Below the pieces are notes generated by a model. It was not told the DNA's origin, ran no database searches, and saw only the letters and a program-made list of their open reading frames with translations. Of a stretch of 64,000 nucleotides of DNA, positions 49,386 through 60,999 are shown piece by piece. Position 1 is the first letter of the stretch. Each line of letters opens with the position of its first letter. The DNA is from Euborellia annulipes. Taxonomy: Eukaryota > Arthropoda > Insecta > Dermaptera > Anisolabididae. Both the position numbers and the translations under genes were made by a program. The stretch covers positions 18,323-82,322 of the forward strand of contig JAKCPI010013981.1 in NCBI GenBank assembly GCA_023213315.1, given 5' to 3'.

Positions 49386-52300
49386 ATGAATACTCCAAAA
49401 ACTAATCGAGTTTTAAGAAATATTCAATTACAAGACACACCGAATTTAAATGTTTTAGGACATGGAACAGGTAATTTTATTTATTTTTTTTTTTATTAAA
49501 ATTTCTTTTATTTTATTTAAGATACATTTACTAAATAATATTATTTTTTTAACATAAAATAACTGTTATTAACTTTATAATTTAATAAACACTTTTAAAA
49601 CATTCAATTTTTATCAATTTAAAGATCTTTTCATTATTATTTGTATTAAATTCCTTTTGCCTTTAATGAAACTCTTAAATTAGGCATCATATTATTTTTG
49701 GCATTCCTATTTTTGTATGTCAAATGATTGGTAGCCAATTGATTAGAAATAAATTTTTCTCGCACATGTGAAGTCACGGCACTTGCAAAGGCATCATATA
49801 CCAACCAGTCGAATAATTTCTTTGTTATTCCAGGCGTTCGAGTGTATAGTTTAAAAAGATCCCCAAGGGGAGCAAATACAATGTCTCCTTGGGCTATTAA
49901 AAGAGTGAATAAACAAAATGCAAATCCATTGTATGAACAACGTTTAAAAAAAGAAGCTGAAATGCTTAAGAATTTAAATCACCCAAATATAGTTGGTTTC
50001 CGTGGATTTACCAAAAGCGACGACGGGAGGGATGTCCTGGCAATGGAGGATTGTAATATTTCCCTTGGCGATATTATAGAAGAGAGAAGAGAATCGAACG
50101 GGGAACGTTTCACAGTGGAACAAATTCTTCATGTAATCCATGACGTAGCTCAAGCACTTTGCTATTTGCACGAAGAGAAACATCTTTTGCATTGCGATAT
50201 CAAATCATATAATATTCTTATTAAAGGTTTGCGTTTTCATTTTAATCTCTCTCTATATTTAGTGAGTGATTTCTTCTTACCTTTTCCCTTTCTAGGTGAT
50301 TTCCAAATCGTGAAATTGTGTGACTTTGGGTCGACTGCGCCTCTGGACTCAAACGGCTATCTCAAAGAAGGATGTTCTTATGAAGGGACCGAACTCTGGA
50401 TGCCACCAGAATACTTTAACGATGATGAGGACACGAAAATTACATCACGAGCTGATATTTTTCCTCTTGGACTTTGTATATGGGAGATGCTTACATTGCA
50501 AATTCCTTTTATTACAAATTATGATGATCAAAGTTTCCTATCTGATTCATCTTTTATGGATTTATCATCGATTCCGTATGGTAAGGAAGAGTCAGACTTC
50601 TATTTATTTGGAATGACAATAACAAACAACATATCGAAAACATGTAATATTTTTTGTTGATAATAGAAGTGGCTGTTCAGCAATTAGAATGATGAAGGAA
50701 GAGAGGATGTCAGCCAAAAAGGAGCCTCTATCGAATAAAAATCTCCAATCAGAAAACGTTTCGGGTTTAATTAGATAAAACCATCATCAGTTCTTTAGAG
50801 CTGAAATGAGCATAAAATAATAATTGTAATACAACAACATAAAATATTTTTTAAATTATAAAAAACATCAGATCTTACATTATTGGCAATCTCAAGATGC
50901 ACACCATTGAGATGCAGATAGAGTTGTTATATATAAACATATACAAAATTATATAAAAAATACAAAATTTGCATATTAGTTGTATGATGCTCATTAGTCA
51001 ACACGGCCAAGTCTCAAATGTATATAAAATTTAATTATCAAATACAGTTATTATATGATAAATACTGGGGAAGCAATGAACCCTCAGTACATTGACCCAT
51101 AATACATCTTAATAAAAACGAAATCTCACAAAAGCGTGCATTTGACCTATTTGAAAACATATTATTTATTTGCAATTGACAATTTTATAAATTAATTCAT
51201 AATATATTCTCAAATTACAAACAAAGTTATAAACAATTTTTATAATATTTACATCTGGGCGTCTACATTATTTAAGATGGACAAATATACATTACTAAGG
51301 CCAATACAATCAGTCTGATAGTTTAATGCCCTATGTCCATATGTTTTTATAAAACATTTTTCTGCTACCAGACGTTTATATGTGTTGTCCACCTTCATCA
51401 GAATGACTGCGTTGTCAAAGTCAAATCCATGCATAAATTCAATCGCATGAGAACTCAGAGCTGTCGATGTTTTAATATTTTTTATACTCAATTCATGTTC
51501 CCTTTTTCGCAACGAAAACATGCGAGATGTTTGCCCCACATAAACCTTAGTGGGATTGGGGCAGCCAAGGCAACGAATTAAGTATATTACGTTATGTTGT
51601 TCATGGGGAGGGACTACATCCTTATTATTATACAAAAAGGAAATATTGCCTCTGGATGATAAAGCCGTACGGACATTATGCAGCTTGAATATTTTTTGAA
51701 TTTTCTCCGACAGCCCTGGCACATAAAAAAGAGAAAAGAATGGCGAATCATTGCTAACAGACACAGAGGTGGTGGGGGGTGCTAGCCGCGCATTCTTCTT
51801 TTGATTAAAATTTTTGATTACCGAATTAATAACATGCACTGGATAAGAGTTGGACAACGCCGCCCTTCTAAAAACATCAATATTTCTCACAATATAAGAC
51901 TCGTCACAAAGAGAATGAATCCGTCTTAAAAAATAATACAAGGTGTTAATTTTATATATAAATGGACATTGTGAGAAATAATTGATAAATCTGCCACTGT
52001 CAGTTGGCTTGACATAAAGGTCAAATGAAAGCGAGCCACCAGGATTTTTAATGATCAAAAGGTCGAGAAACGATATTTTACTGTCCATTTCAATTTCATA
52101 GGTAAAATTCAGATCTGGATGAAAGTTGTTAAATTTGTCCAAGATCGTGTTTATTTGATTTTGTGGTACAATTGAAATAGAATCATCCACATATTGAAGG
52201 TAAACCAGTAAGTTGAGAGGCTTTACAGTAGAATAATAAAATTTTCTAATTACAATTTCAGCGGCTATTGGGCTGAGAGAGCCACCCATTGGCAAACCTT

Positions 52301-54554
52301 TCAATTGCAAATAAATAACACCGTTGAAAGAGAAATAATTGTGATGTAGACAAAAGCCCAAGGCCTCTTTAAATCTGCTCAGTCCAAAGGTGGTATAAAC
52401 GCTAATGTCATCCCAATACTCATCCACGCAACGCATGAAAAGGTCCAGAGGGACGGCTGTGAACAGGGACTGGATATCAAAAGATACGAGAACGTGATCA
52501 TTGGGAACGATCACACAAGAACTGATGATGGTTTTATCTAATTAAACCCGAAACGTTTTCTGATTGGAGATTTTTATTCGATAGAGGCTCCTTTTTTGGC
52601 TGACATCCTCTCTTCCTTCATCATTCTGTAATATTTTTTTTTAAACACACACACTTTTTTCTCATTCACACAGTCTTTTCGGCAACTTAGGCCATTTTAG
52701 ACTTTACGATAACCGTTAATTATTAATATATCTATTGGGGCATTTCTATTTAAGGCATTTGGTATCCAAATGGCTTAAATAAAATCATCGGACTGCCTGG
52801 GGTCGGAACCCGCGACGTTCACTATAGTAGGCAGGCACGCTCCCAACTACACCCGAGGTCAATGTAATATTTATATATATAAAACATTCTTCCCCCTTAA
52901 AATTAAAGGGGGCTCGCTGGTGTAGCGGGCTAGGAAGGTCGGTTTTCTACAAAGAAGACCCGTGTTCAAATCCTGGGTGTGCGGAATCCTTTCATTAAAT
53001 AAAAATATTTATTTAATATAAACAAATCTTCAAACAGGCCCTGGATAATATTGGATATTACCACAGGCAACTCTACGAGGAGAGAGAGTTGCTGTGACAT
53101 CTCGTCCTGTGGAAGGGACGTAAAGGAGCTGCTTCCCTCTCAGTAATCTATTATTCTTCGAAAAGAGTTCTGTGATGAGGAAGTCCCTCTTCTAACTAGG
53201 ACTTCCTCCCTAGCATAGAAAAAGAACCAGAAATAAGCATTAGTTCACTAGCTAGAGACGAAAGCAGGAGATAGAGATAGGAAATGATGTAAGTTCACGG
53301 GGTGCCGGTAGATGGCTACGGCCTGGGGTTTGAGGTATGTGTCTTCGTGCACGGAAGCACCTCGGGCAAATAAACGAGGACCACGAAAGGAATATCAAAT
53401 AATAATGATAATAATAAAAATAAGCCTCTTTAAAATTGAAGCCTTTCAGGAGCGTTATGCCTTCCTTTGAGAACGAAGATTTCTGGCCTGGTGATTTGAT
53501 TTTATTCGTGGTTGCTTGAATTGGTGGCGCGCGATTAAAAATTATTTGAATTTTTTGACTGTCTCCGTATCCTTCTCTTCAAACAAACTCTGTTTTTTCT
53601 CAGTGGATCAACGTATATCTTCCATAACGTTTTGTAGAGACGAACCTCTGCGATTTCTTCTCATTCCTTCACTTTTCTTTATGATTTGAATAATTTCGAG
53701 CTAATACTCTATCTCTAGTTTCAAATTCTTGATTTTCCTTAGGGAAAATTCAGAAAATGTGTCTAGTCCTCTAATAATTGGAAACAATTTGAAAGGAATC
53801 TTCTGCTAAATAGACAAGAGGGAAATTCACCAGGGCAGAAATCTTCGTTCCCAGGAGATCACAAAGGAAGCTCCTGAAAGGCTCCAATTTTAAGGCGGAA
53901 GAATGTTATATATATATATATATATACATAAATATTATGTTTTTATCGATATGTTGTTGTTGTTGTTGTTTTTGACTTTCCAAATAAAAAGTTTATATCT
54001 TCTTAGTCTGTCTGACTTTTCCCTATCTAAATATATATTTTATAATAATAACTGGCACAATTGGACAACCCCAATCTGTGTGAATCGCTTTTTCAATAAT
54101 ATTATCTTTTTCTAATCGTTCAAGTTCTAGTCCTAAGAACTGCGCCACTATAAAATATTTATTTAAATAGGGAAAAGTCAGACTGTAAAGGTGCGTACAC
54201 ATCAGCGCTCTGCTCCGCTCGCGAGCACCATGTTCGTTGTTTTGAGATGCTCGCGAGTGGAGCAGAGCGCAGATGTGTACGCACCTTAAGAAGATATTAA
54301 CTATTTATTTGAATTGACAAAAACAATAACATAATATTTATATATACAGTATATACACCTTGTAATATTTGCCAAAGATTAACTAAATTTTATATTTTCT
54401 TTTGCCAGGCACTAGGCCAGAATTGCCGTCAGATATTCCGCCTGCATATAAACCAGTGATAGATATTTTCATGCAATGCACGGAAAGTGACCCGGAGAAA
54501 CGGATCAGCGCCAAACAACTCGTTCAATATATTAAAATGAATAATTTAATTTAA
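49386..54554 (+). CDS. PBK: PDZ-binding kinase / TOPK
   Basis: A MAPKK-like Ser/Thr kinase active in mitosis and in proliferating and testis cells. Exons: 49386-49470, 49834-50226, 50296-50580, 54409-54554; 302 residues (human 322). Seen: a short N-terminal Thr-Pro motif (MNTPKTN), glycine loop GHGTGVRVYSLKRSPRGA, Lys in WAIKRVN, HPNIVGFRGF, the catalytic loop HCDIKSYNILIKGDF (PBK-type, with the usual HRD Arg replaced), DFGSTAPLD, an activation segment ending YEGTELWMPPE, ADIFPLGLCIWEMLTLQIPF, and the C-terminal GTRPELP...DPEKRISAKQLV. The RSPRG motif and the non-RD loop identify PBK rather than a generic kinase. The human PDZ-binding tail (ending in Val) is not conserved; this protein ends MNNLI. 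The 3.8-kb last intron contains a Penelope-like element and two SINEs. Confidence 0.95.
50656..52626 (-). mobile_element. Penelope-like retroelement, 5'-truncated, with inverted ends
   Basis: Inserted in the last intron of PBK, antisense to it. An open frame at 52514-51249 (421 residues) carries reverse-transcriptase motif A (VSFDIQSLFTAVPLD), motif B (GLPMGGSLSPIAAEI), motif C (YVDDS) and SFLDLLI, then a GIY-YIG-type endonuclease (VIYLIRCLGC, KVYVGQTSRMFSLRKREHE). This RT plus GIY-YIG pairing is diagnostic of Penelope. The frame begins just before motif A, so the N-terminal RT part is missing. About 105 bases at 50682-50790 reappear inverted at 52520-52625, each with a hammerhead-like motif. 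A 13-base direct repeat (TGTAATATTTTTT at 50643-50655 and 52627-52639) is a likely target duplication. Confidence 0.88.
52522..52556 (+). ncRNA. Hammerhead-like motif at the Penelope element end
   Basis: CTGATGA, GGTTT...AAACC as stem II, C, then GAAACG, immediately beside the RT frame and repeated inverted at 50757-50790. Penelope-like elements are known to carry hammerhead motifs in their terminal repeats, so the location supports the reading. Confidence 0.5.
52637..52860 (-). mobile_element. tRNA-derived SINE, family 1 copy
   Basis: The right end holds a minus-strand tRNA-like head (box B as GGAACCCGCGACG on the plus strand, then a box A-like stretch). The left end is a CA-rich tail. The body (AGTCTTTTCGGCAACT, GATAACCGTT) is shared with copies at 10375-10737 and 43850-44105. 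TGTAATATTT flanks it on both sides (52627 and 52863), matching a target duplication at the same site as the Penelope element. Confidence 0.7.
52910..53425 (+). mobile_element. tRNA-derived SINE, family 2, with (AAT)n tail
   Basis: It starts with a tRNA-like head (GGTGTAGCGGGCTAGGAAGG as box A, GTGTTCAAATCCTGGGTG as box B). The body contains AGTTCACTAGCTAGA and TGTGTCTTCGTGCA, and the tail at 53400-53425 is an AATAAT repeat. Part of the same body, with the same tail, lies at 1740-1950. Confidence 0.7.
54190..54288. mobile_element. Tiny near-perfect inverted-repeat element
   Basis: AAGGTGCGTACACATC at the left is complementary to GATGTGTACGCACCTT at the right, with further pairing inward (GCGCTCTGCTCC). 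About 98 bases in all. It lies in the last PBK intron, 120 bases before the acceptor exon. Confidence 0.85.
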
Positions 54555-56435
54555 TGTAAAAGAACATGAAAGTTCTAAACGTCTTCCATCACATTTGCAT
54601 TTCTTTCAAATAATCAAAACTATTTTTTTATCTCTTTATTTGTATAATTAAAAGTTTATATTTAAATAAATATTTTTTTCAATAATTATTTCCTAAAGGC
54701 GGCTACACATGCAACTGGACACTTGACAAGCATGCATGTGCAATCTTTTTGTACCAGCTTGCACAAATTCCCTTCGGAACAAGCATGCTTGTGCAAGCAA
54801 CAGCTTATGCCGAAAATTAACCTAAAAATGTTAAACTTATTTACAAATTTATTCGAAGATAACAAAAAAATACTTGCTTTAAACAGAGACACAATAAATA
54901 TTAATATTTAAATTGAAATAGTAAATGAATTAATCTAATTATATTAAACGAGCAATGTACGTTTGTTTGTTTGTTTATATGCATATCAGTTCTCGAAATC
55001 TAATCTAATTATATTAAACGAGCAATGTACGTTTGTTTGTTTGTTTATATGCATATCAGTTCTCGAAAACGGCTCTAACGATTTTTATCAAATTTTAAAT
55101 ATATACTATTTGTGGTCCAAATATGCAATTGTGCTAGGTCTCATGTTTGGGAAAATTCAGGTACTAGTACTTTACTGGTGTACTTTTTTAGTTTTTTCCA
55201 ATTTTCTCGAAATTCCCTTTGAAGATTTCTTTCAATTTTTAAATAGTTGCTATTTCCGGGATACAAAACAAATTGCGCTACGTTTCATCTTCAGGACACC
55301 TCGAGTACTAGTACCTTTTGGTGCACTTTATTAGTTTTTCCCAATTTTCTCGAAATTCTCTTTAAAGATTTCTTTCAATTTTTAAATATTTGCTATTTCC
55401 GGGATAGAAAACAAATTGCGCTACGTTTCATCTTCAGGACACCTCGAGTAGTAGTACCTTACTGGTGTACTTTATTAGCTTTTTCTAATTTTCGTTTTAA
55501 AGGTTTTATAATATTCAAAGCCTAGTGGGCTTGCTTCCTGGTCAAACCCTCCCTCTCTTTACTCTGGACCCACAGATTTATCTCTCCACGAATATTAAAA
55601 TTCAATTAATGTGCAATTTTGTAAATTTAATTTTTTATATCAATAATTACTTAAAATATATTTAATTTAATAATGTCAAAAGGCCAATTAGTAGAAATAT
55701 ACCTATTATTTAAATTATAATATTAAAATACTAATTTCTGATTATTATTAATTAATTTTATTGAAAATAATAATTTTTAATTGTCTCCAGGCTGCCGCAT
55801 TTCCTGGGCAACTCTCTTATATCTCATGATTAATGTATTCTTATGAGGCACTGTCTCCTCTAAGTATCCACCCAGTAATGTTGCTATTCCTCAAAGCTCT
55901 CCCTGGACTGTTACTTCTTATTTTGGTGTTTTTATTGATGTTTCCATTGAGGAGCAAGTTATTTATCTCGTTATATAATAATTTCTTTTAAATATTTTCT
56001 TATTTCTTCTATACAAATCAAATTGCGCCCCTCGAGTATTCGTACTTTACTGATGTACTTTTTTTTAGTTTTTTACAATTTTATCAATATAAAAAAAAAA
56101 AGACCGAGCTCCGGCTCGGTCACCCCGGAACTATATATTAAATAAATATCAAATGTCAAGACGTCTATAAAATGGCGGAGAGTTTTGCTTGCGCATATAT
56201 GCTTGTGCATGATTAAAATTCAATCGAGCATCAAGCGACTTGCACAATTAAAATGCTTGCGCACAGACACTACAGTTTGCTTGAACAAAAAGATTGCACG
56301 TGCATGCTTGTCAAGTTTGCAGATACTTGTGTAGCCGGGAAAATCTTAATTAAAGCATAAACAAAAGAGCTGAAAGGCATTCGTGTCATCGCCGTCTCAC
56401 CCATCCACGCACGCTCCCTTCTTCTCTCATCTCTT
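54555..56435. other. Intergenic region with a split repeat and tandem units
   Basis: Between the convergent PBK and syntaxin stops. The repeat seen whole at 11360-11740 is split here into 54690-54950 and 56130-56340. Between the halves are a 63-base direct duplication (54936-54998 and 54999-55061) and three diverged units of about 120-140 bases containing AAATTGCGCTACGTTTCATC and GTACTAGTAC. Confidence 0.65.
54936..55061 (+). repeat. 63-bp direct duplication
   Basis: Two adjacent, essentially identical 63-base units start CTAATTATATTAAACGAGCA and include a GTTT microsatellite and CATATCAGTTCTCGAAA. Near identity suggests a recent event. Confidence 0.85.
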
Positions 56436-58329
56436 TTATATTAAGCATATTAAAATTAATATGATTACAATGAGAAATATAATTATGAAAATTAAAATTT
56501 TTTTCTGTAAAAGAAACAAAAAAAAGTCATTTTTTTATTTAAACTTTAAAGAAAAATGATTTTCTTCTTGTACTACCTGTCTCGCTTTAGCTTTATGTTT
56601 GAGTGTTTTCCACAAACTCTCTTGAGCTCTCCCAATTTGTACTTCCGTGTGTTCTGAATAGAATCGAATTTGATCGATAAGAGCTCCCTATAAAAAGAAA
56701 AGAAAAGAAAAGATGTTAACGCAAAAGAAAAGAAATTAGAAGAGAGGGGATTTATTTATTACCTGAGTCTCAACCAAAACGCCCAATTCGACAAATAAAT
56801 CGCGAATTTCGTAGAGACGTTTCTCGACTTGATGCAATTGCTGACACCTCTCTTCGGCATCAGCCAATGCAAGTCGAGCTTCGCGATCGTCTAACATATA
56901 CTATCTAAAAAAAAAAAAAAGATTTAGAAAAAAAAAATTCAAAGTTTCGTGTCCTAACGACGGCAACTCGAGGCGATTTATTCATACCAACATGTGATTG
57001 AATAAGTCTATCAAGTTTCAAGATGCACAAAGATTTTCAAATATCTCATTAAGGGGCTTCAGGAGGCAAGCTGTTTGCATGTTTCTGCCGATAAGATGGC
57101 ATTAGGGATCTTAAAAAGCCCAACTATTAAGAAAATTCGCCAACAGATTGCAGGATGGTAGGGCTATATTTAATCTCACGTTTTTCATCTTTTAATAATG
57201 AATAGTTAATAAATATTATTATATAACAGCATAAAAATATATAAATATAGCCTTATAAGTGATCTGATAATGCCGGCTGTTAGACTAGCATGCCATCTTT
57301 TGCAAGAGTGCTCAACTATTTGCCCGTTAATTTTTAAATTTATTTTTGACTTAATTAATTATTATAGGTTGGATATTCATGATTTTTACTTTTTAAAGTG
57401 GAACTTTTATTTGATGGCCTCAAATTTTTTCCCTCTTCTATCAGCATGTCGCGTTACAAGCCATGACGTCACAAGCCGTGAAGACAAAAATAGTAAAATT
57501 GAAATTTAATATATTATATAAGACGAATTATAAAAAAGAAGCATTCTATTATGTATAATGCTCACGGATTTAAATCATTTAATAAAAAACCGCGTAAAAA
57601 ATACTTTAAAATGCCTCAGTAGTTTCGACCTAAAGATTCAATGTGGCTGGCCTCCTGCGTGGTCTCTAATTGATTACTTACGTTATCAACAAACAGAGCC
57701 ATCTCTCCGCTCTCAAGCAAATCAAGCGTTTCAGGATCCGTTGAATTTCGATTTACTATATAAAAGAAAGAGAGAAAATAATCATATTTTCCAAGGGAAA
57801 GGGAAATAAGAAGAAGACAAAATCTATTAACCAATGCGCAATTGTTGTTTCATTCTGGCTGAACATCGTTCGTGGAATTCGAGCAGAACGTTGGCGTGTC
57901 GCTCTGCGGCTTCGATAAAAATCGAATTAATTGCTGCCAGTTGAGTTGCCCGGATCCGGGAATGGGTCGTTTCGTTCGGGGCGCCGCCGCTTAACGTCTC
58001 CGACTCTTCCAGTGCTGTCGATGTGGTACAGTACAAGAATAAAACAATTATGAGGGGAAAAAAAGAAGGGAATAAATACATTACTTTTAATATTTCTACG
58101 AATTTCAAGAATTTCCTGTTGAACTTTGAGAGTGTGTTCGTCAATTTGCTTCTTAAGATCTAAAAAAAACAAAAAAAAATATTTAAATGAAATCTTCTAT
58201 ATTCGTAGATAATAGGTAATCAATGCAACCTGAAGTGGGAGAAGTGGAAGCAAGAAGTTTAGCGTGAAGTTCTTGCGTCTCTTTAGTTTTTTCATCTAAA
58301 GATTCAATTTTCAATCGGATGTTTAATAT
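56436..58329 (-). CDS. Syntaxin, plasma-membrane (syntaxin-1/4) type, 5' partial
   Basis: A Qa-SNARE for membrane fusion. Exons, in transcript order: 58329-58230, 58159-58085, 58014-57832, 57755-57682, 56900-56763, 56687-56577, 56504-56436. All phases agree; the last exon was recovered by following the splice sites. Seen: the Habc helices (IRLKIESLDEKTKETQELHA; RIRATQLAAINSIFIEAAER; CSARMKQQLRI), the linker TDPETLDLLESGEMALFVDN (a syntaxin-1 signature), and the SNARE helix LYEIRDLFVELGVLVETQ with the zero-layer Gln, continuing into GALIDQIRFYSEHTEV. The final exon encodes KKILIFIIIFLIVIILILIC, a C-terminal membrane anchor, then stop. Retention of the last intron would give a soluble form ending NHFSLKFK. 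Exons for the first residues should lie upstream of 58329 but I could not find them; that stretch is full of repeats. Confidence 0.9.
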
Positions 58330-58689
58330 CTAAAAAATTTAATCAAAAATTACGTATTTGTATTTATTCCCAATATAAGCGACCATTAAATGGTTTCTGG
58401 CAAAAAGACAGCAGGCTGACGTTTCGGCCCCTTGTCAAAACCATCTTCAGAGCTGTTATTATTTTATACACTTCATAACCTAGATGAAGAATTTTCAACT
58501 AAGGAATGAACGCAATGGATTAATTCTGCTACGAAATTCATAACTTAATAGCCAAAATGAAAGATTTTGCTCATAAATGAATATTTTTGGCTTTGTGAAA
58601 TCAAATAAATCCTGTTTGCATGCCAATGCGATACGATTATGTAAAATTTTATTGAAATTGCAATACATATGAGGTGTATAAAAATAACA

Positions 58690-59400
58690 ACATTGTACCA
58701 TCTATGTTAAAAATAAAATTCAAAAAACTTATTGTAACCAAGATTGTAACCAGAGTTGGGTTTTATACACGATTTTGAAGTTTTATACAAAAATTGCGGA
58801 TAAAACTTGATAAAACGTATAAAATGTATTAAACGTATAAAATGTATAAAACTTGGATGCGCATGCGCAAACCCGAAGAGAAAGGAAGTTCAAATAAAAT
58901 TTCATTTTTCATTTATTAACATTTTGATTATATTATTCAATAAATAAAAAGCAAACAACATCGTCAATGCTTTAGAACATTATAAAATATGAAAAGCTTT
59001 TAAGCTGTTTTTTTTTTCAGGGGGGTTGGTTTTTTACAGTTTTATACTTTTTATACATCGGCCTAGTTTTATCCGCGATAATTTTATACATGTATAAAAC
59101 CGTGTATTATACTCGGCGGGATAAAACTTGCCAACTCTGATTGTAACATCATGCTTTGATGATTGAGACTAACTTCATGGGAATGAGTGAAAAATGGCGG
59201 GAAAATTTGAATCTAGCTTCACAGGAATGCCTGCAGATGGCGCTGACGTCGTTGTATATAAAAAGGCACGCAACGGTCATGACAGTTAGTTCGCTTGAAT
59301 CGGAGCAAGTGCACAGTTCTTGATAACGGCTGCAGAAAAAGCAGTCGAAACGTTGTACAGTATTTATTTATTTTTAATAAATAATTAATACAAAAATGTG
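58690..59400 (+). repeat. Repeat with TATA motif and hammerhead-like end, nested
   Basis: It relates to 31890-32480. After the nested element at 58750-59143 comes GATGGCGCTGACGTC, TATATAAAAAGG, then about 30 bases downstream AGTTAGTTCG, which resembles a TATA-to-initiator layout. It ends GGCTGCAGAAAAAGCAGTCG then AAACG. It lies between arms of a fold-back pair (motifs at 58419-58450 minus and 59443-59472 plus). Promoter activity is inferred only from motif spacing. Confidence 0.55.
58750..59143 (+). mobile_element. Inverted-repeat element, AGAGTTGGGTTTTAT family, full-length
   Basis: The ends CAGAGTTGGGTTTTAT and ATAAAACTTGCCAACTCTG are inverted repeats. GATTGTAAC lies on both sides (58740-58748 and after 59143), a likely target duplication. 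It is inserted in another repeat (58690-59400). Inside are repeated TATAAAACG-like motifs and no reading frame. Confidence 0.75.
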
Positions 59401-60999
59401 GCCTATAATTAAAAATTCTCCCAATAATAACAACAACATGTTTTTGAAGATGGTCTTGACAAGGGACCGAAATGCCAGCTACAAATTAAAATAGGTTGAA
59501 CTGCTAAGACTTGAAAATTTTTTTGACTCTGCCGTAATGTAATCGAGTGGTTTAAAGGCGAGAGAAGAACGTCTTCAAGAAGATTCTCAAGATTTCGTTT
59601 GTCATCTCCGAAGGATCAAGTGGAATTTATAGCTCAACTTCGAGCAATTATTCAAAATCTAAAACCAGTTCTGTCCAGTAGCGTATGCAGGTGGGGGCGA
59701 AGAGGGGCGCCCCTCGATACCGCCAAAGGCGCCCTCGGGCATCCGGAATTTACGGCTTTTTTTTTGAAATTTCCACCCTCAAAGGCTAGTTACGCCGCTG
59801 GTTCTGTTGTCGAGTACAGCTACTGTTACAACTTTTGTATGAACTCTAGTCACGTTTGATAGAGTCAGAGACAGAGTTGATAGAGTAAAAGCAAGTCGCG
59901 AAAAGTGATAGCAAAAACTTGACAGGGGGAGTCGCAGTAGTTGGGAGATTTGAACAGAGGCAGTGAGTGCAGTTGACACGTAAAAATCGCAGATGCATTC
60001 TTAAGCGATTTATAACTATAGGCCTTTGGGTTGCTAAACGATTCCGTTGGGGGGAAAAATTTTCTCCCCAAGCTGTTGGCCTTCCCCCCCCCATCCGTTG
60101 GGGGGGGGCGGCCTGTGGTGTCTCTCACAACAAACACCCCCCCCCGCCCCCGGGGGGTTTTTTTTTCCTCTTTTGGAATTTAATAGTGAAAAAAAAAAAA
60201 ACATTTAGGAATCGCGAGAATAAAATGAATATAACGACCTAAAGAGAAAAATATTCAGTGAAATCCTTCAAAACATTTAAAGGACGGTCTTTGAGGGGTA
60301 GAATCTTTTGCGAGATGATTCCCCCCCCCTGGAGTTAAACCAGGACCTCGGGGGCGCAATTTTGCAATCTTAAGCACAAACACATCTCATTTTTCGAACA
60401 AATAAATTATCGCCTATTATGGAAATAGACTAAAGCAATATGCCTACTTCATCTAAATAGTTATTTAATCCACTGTATTTTCGACTTTGTATTGAAATTC
60501 TTGTCGAGCCTCCAGCCTGGCGATTTACCTGAAATAAAAGAAACAAGTAAATTAAAATTAGGGTCCCCGCATGCGTATCCAGGAGGGGGGGGGCTGCAAC
60601 TGAACAATTCACGCCATCTGTGAGGTGAGAAGATAAAAACTACGAGTGACGCATCCCCAATCTCCCTATCAGTTAGGTTGTGCCCCCCCTTCCGTTCCGC
60701 CGTTCCGCCGATGCCTATTATTGCCTGAGGCCAGGGGGGTTCATACATTTCCTTTATCATGAATTATATTTAATAACAAAAAATATTCCTTATCCTTAAA
60801 TTCTTAATAGAGAGGAATGTTCCGCGGAGCCGGCTAAGTGGTTTGTGGCTTCGAAAATTGTATTAATGCCAAGTCAGGGGTTGAGTGTCCCCTTTCGCCA
60901 AGTTAATTTTTTAATATGTTATTAATCTATCACATAAGTTTATGCCGCGGGCTTTTAAAGATATTTTAACCAAAAAGATTCCCAAAAATGACAGTCGGC
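59401..60999. other. Repeat-rich region upstream of syntaxin, no exon assigned
   Basis: It contains the short inverted-repeat element at 59688-59802, C/G tracts at 60081-60150, and SINE-like sequence at 60330-60390. The missing syntaxin 5' exons might be here or farther right, but no segment reads like a syntaxin N-terminus. Confidence 0.4.

Noticed and set aside
54963..55525. Frames of 92-123 residues (FLVFSNFLEIPFEDFFQFLN type) in two overlapping phases
   Set aside because: They arise from tandem repeat units with the same phrase in each; no splice or start context, and AT-rich composition explains the Phe/Leu content.
59540..59670. Possible exon on the plus strand (reading SPKDQVEFIAQLRAIIQNL or LKAREERLQEDSQ)
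   Set aside because: Two frames look equally plausible, no partner exon or splice context was found, and it adjoins an inverted-repeat insertion. Left unassigned.
60430..60540. Minus-strand frame ending NNYLDEVGILL with a good acceptor, as a syntaxin 5' exon
   Set aside because: It runs to a stop and does not resemble any syntaxin N-terminal segment.
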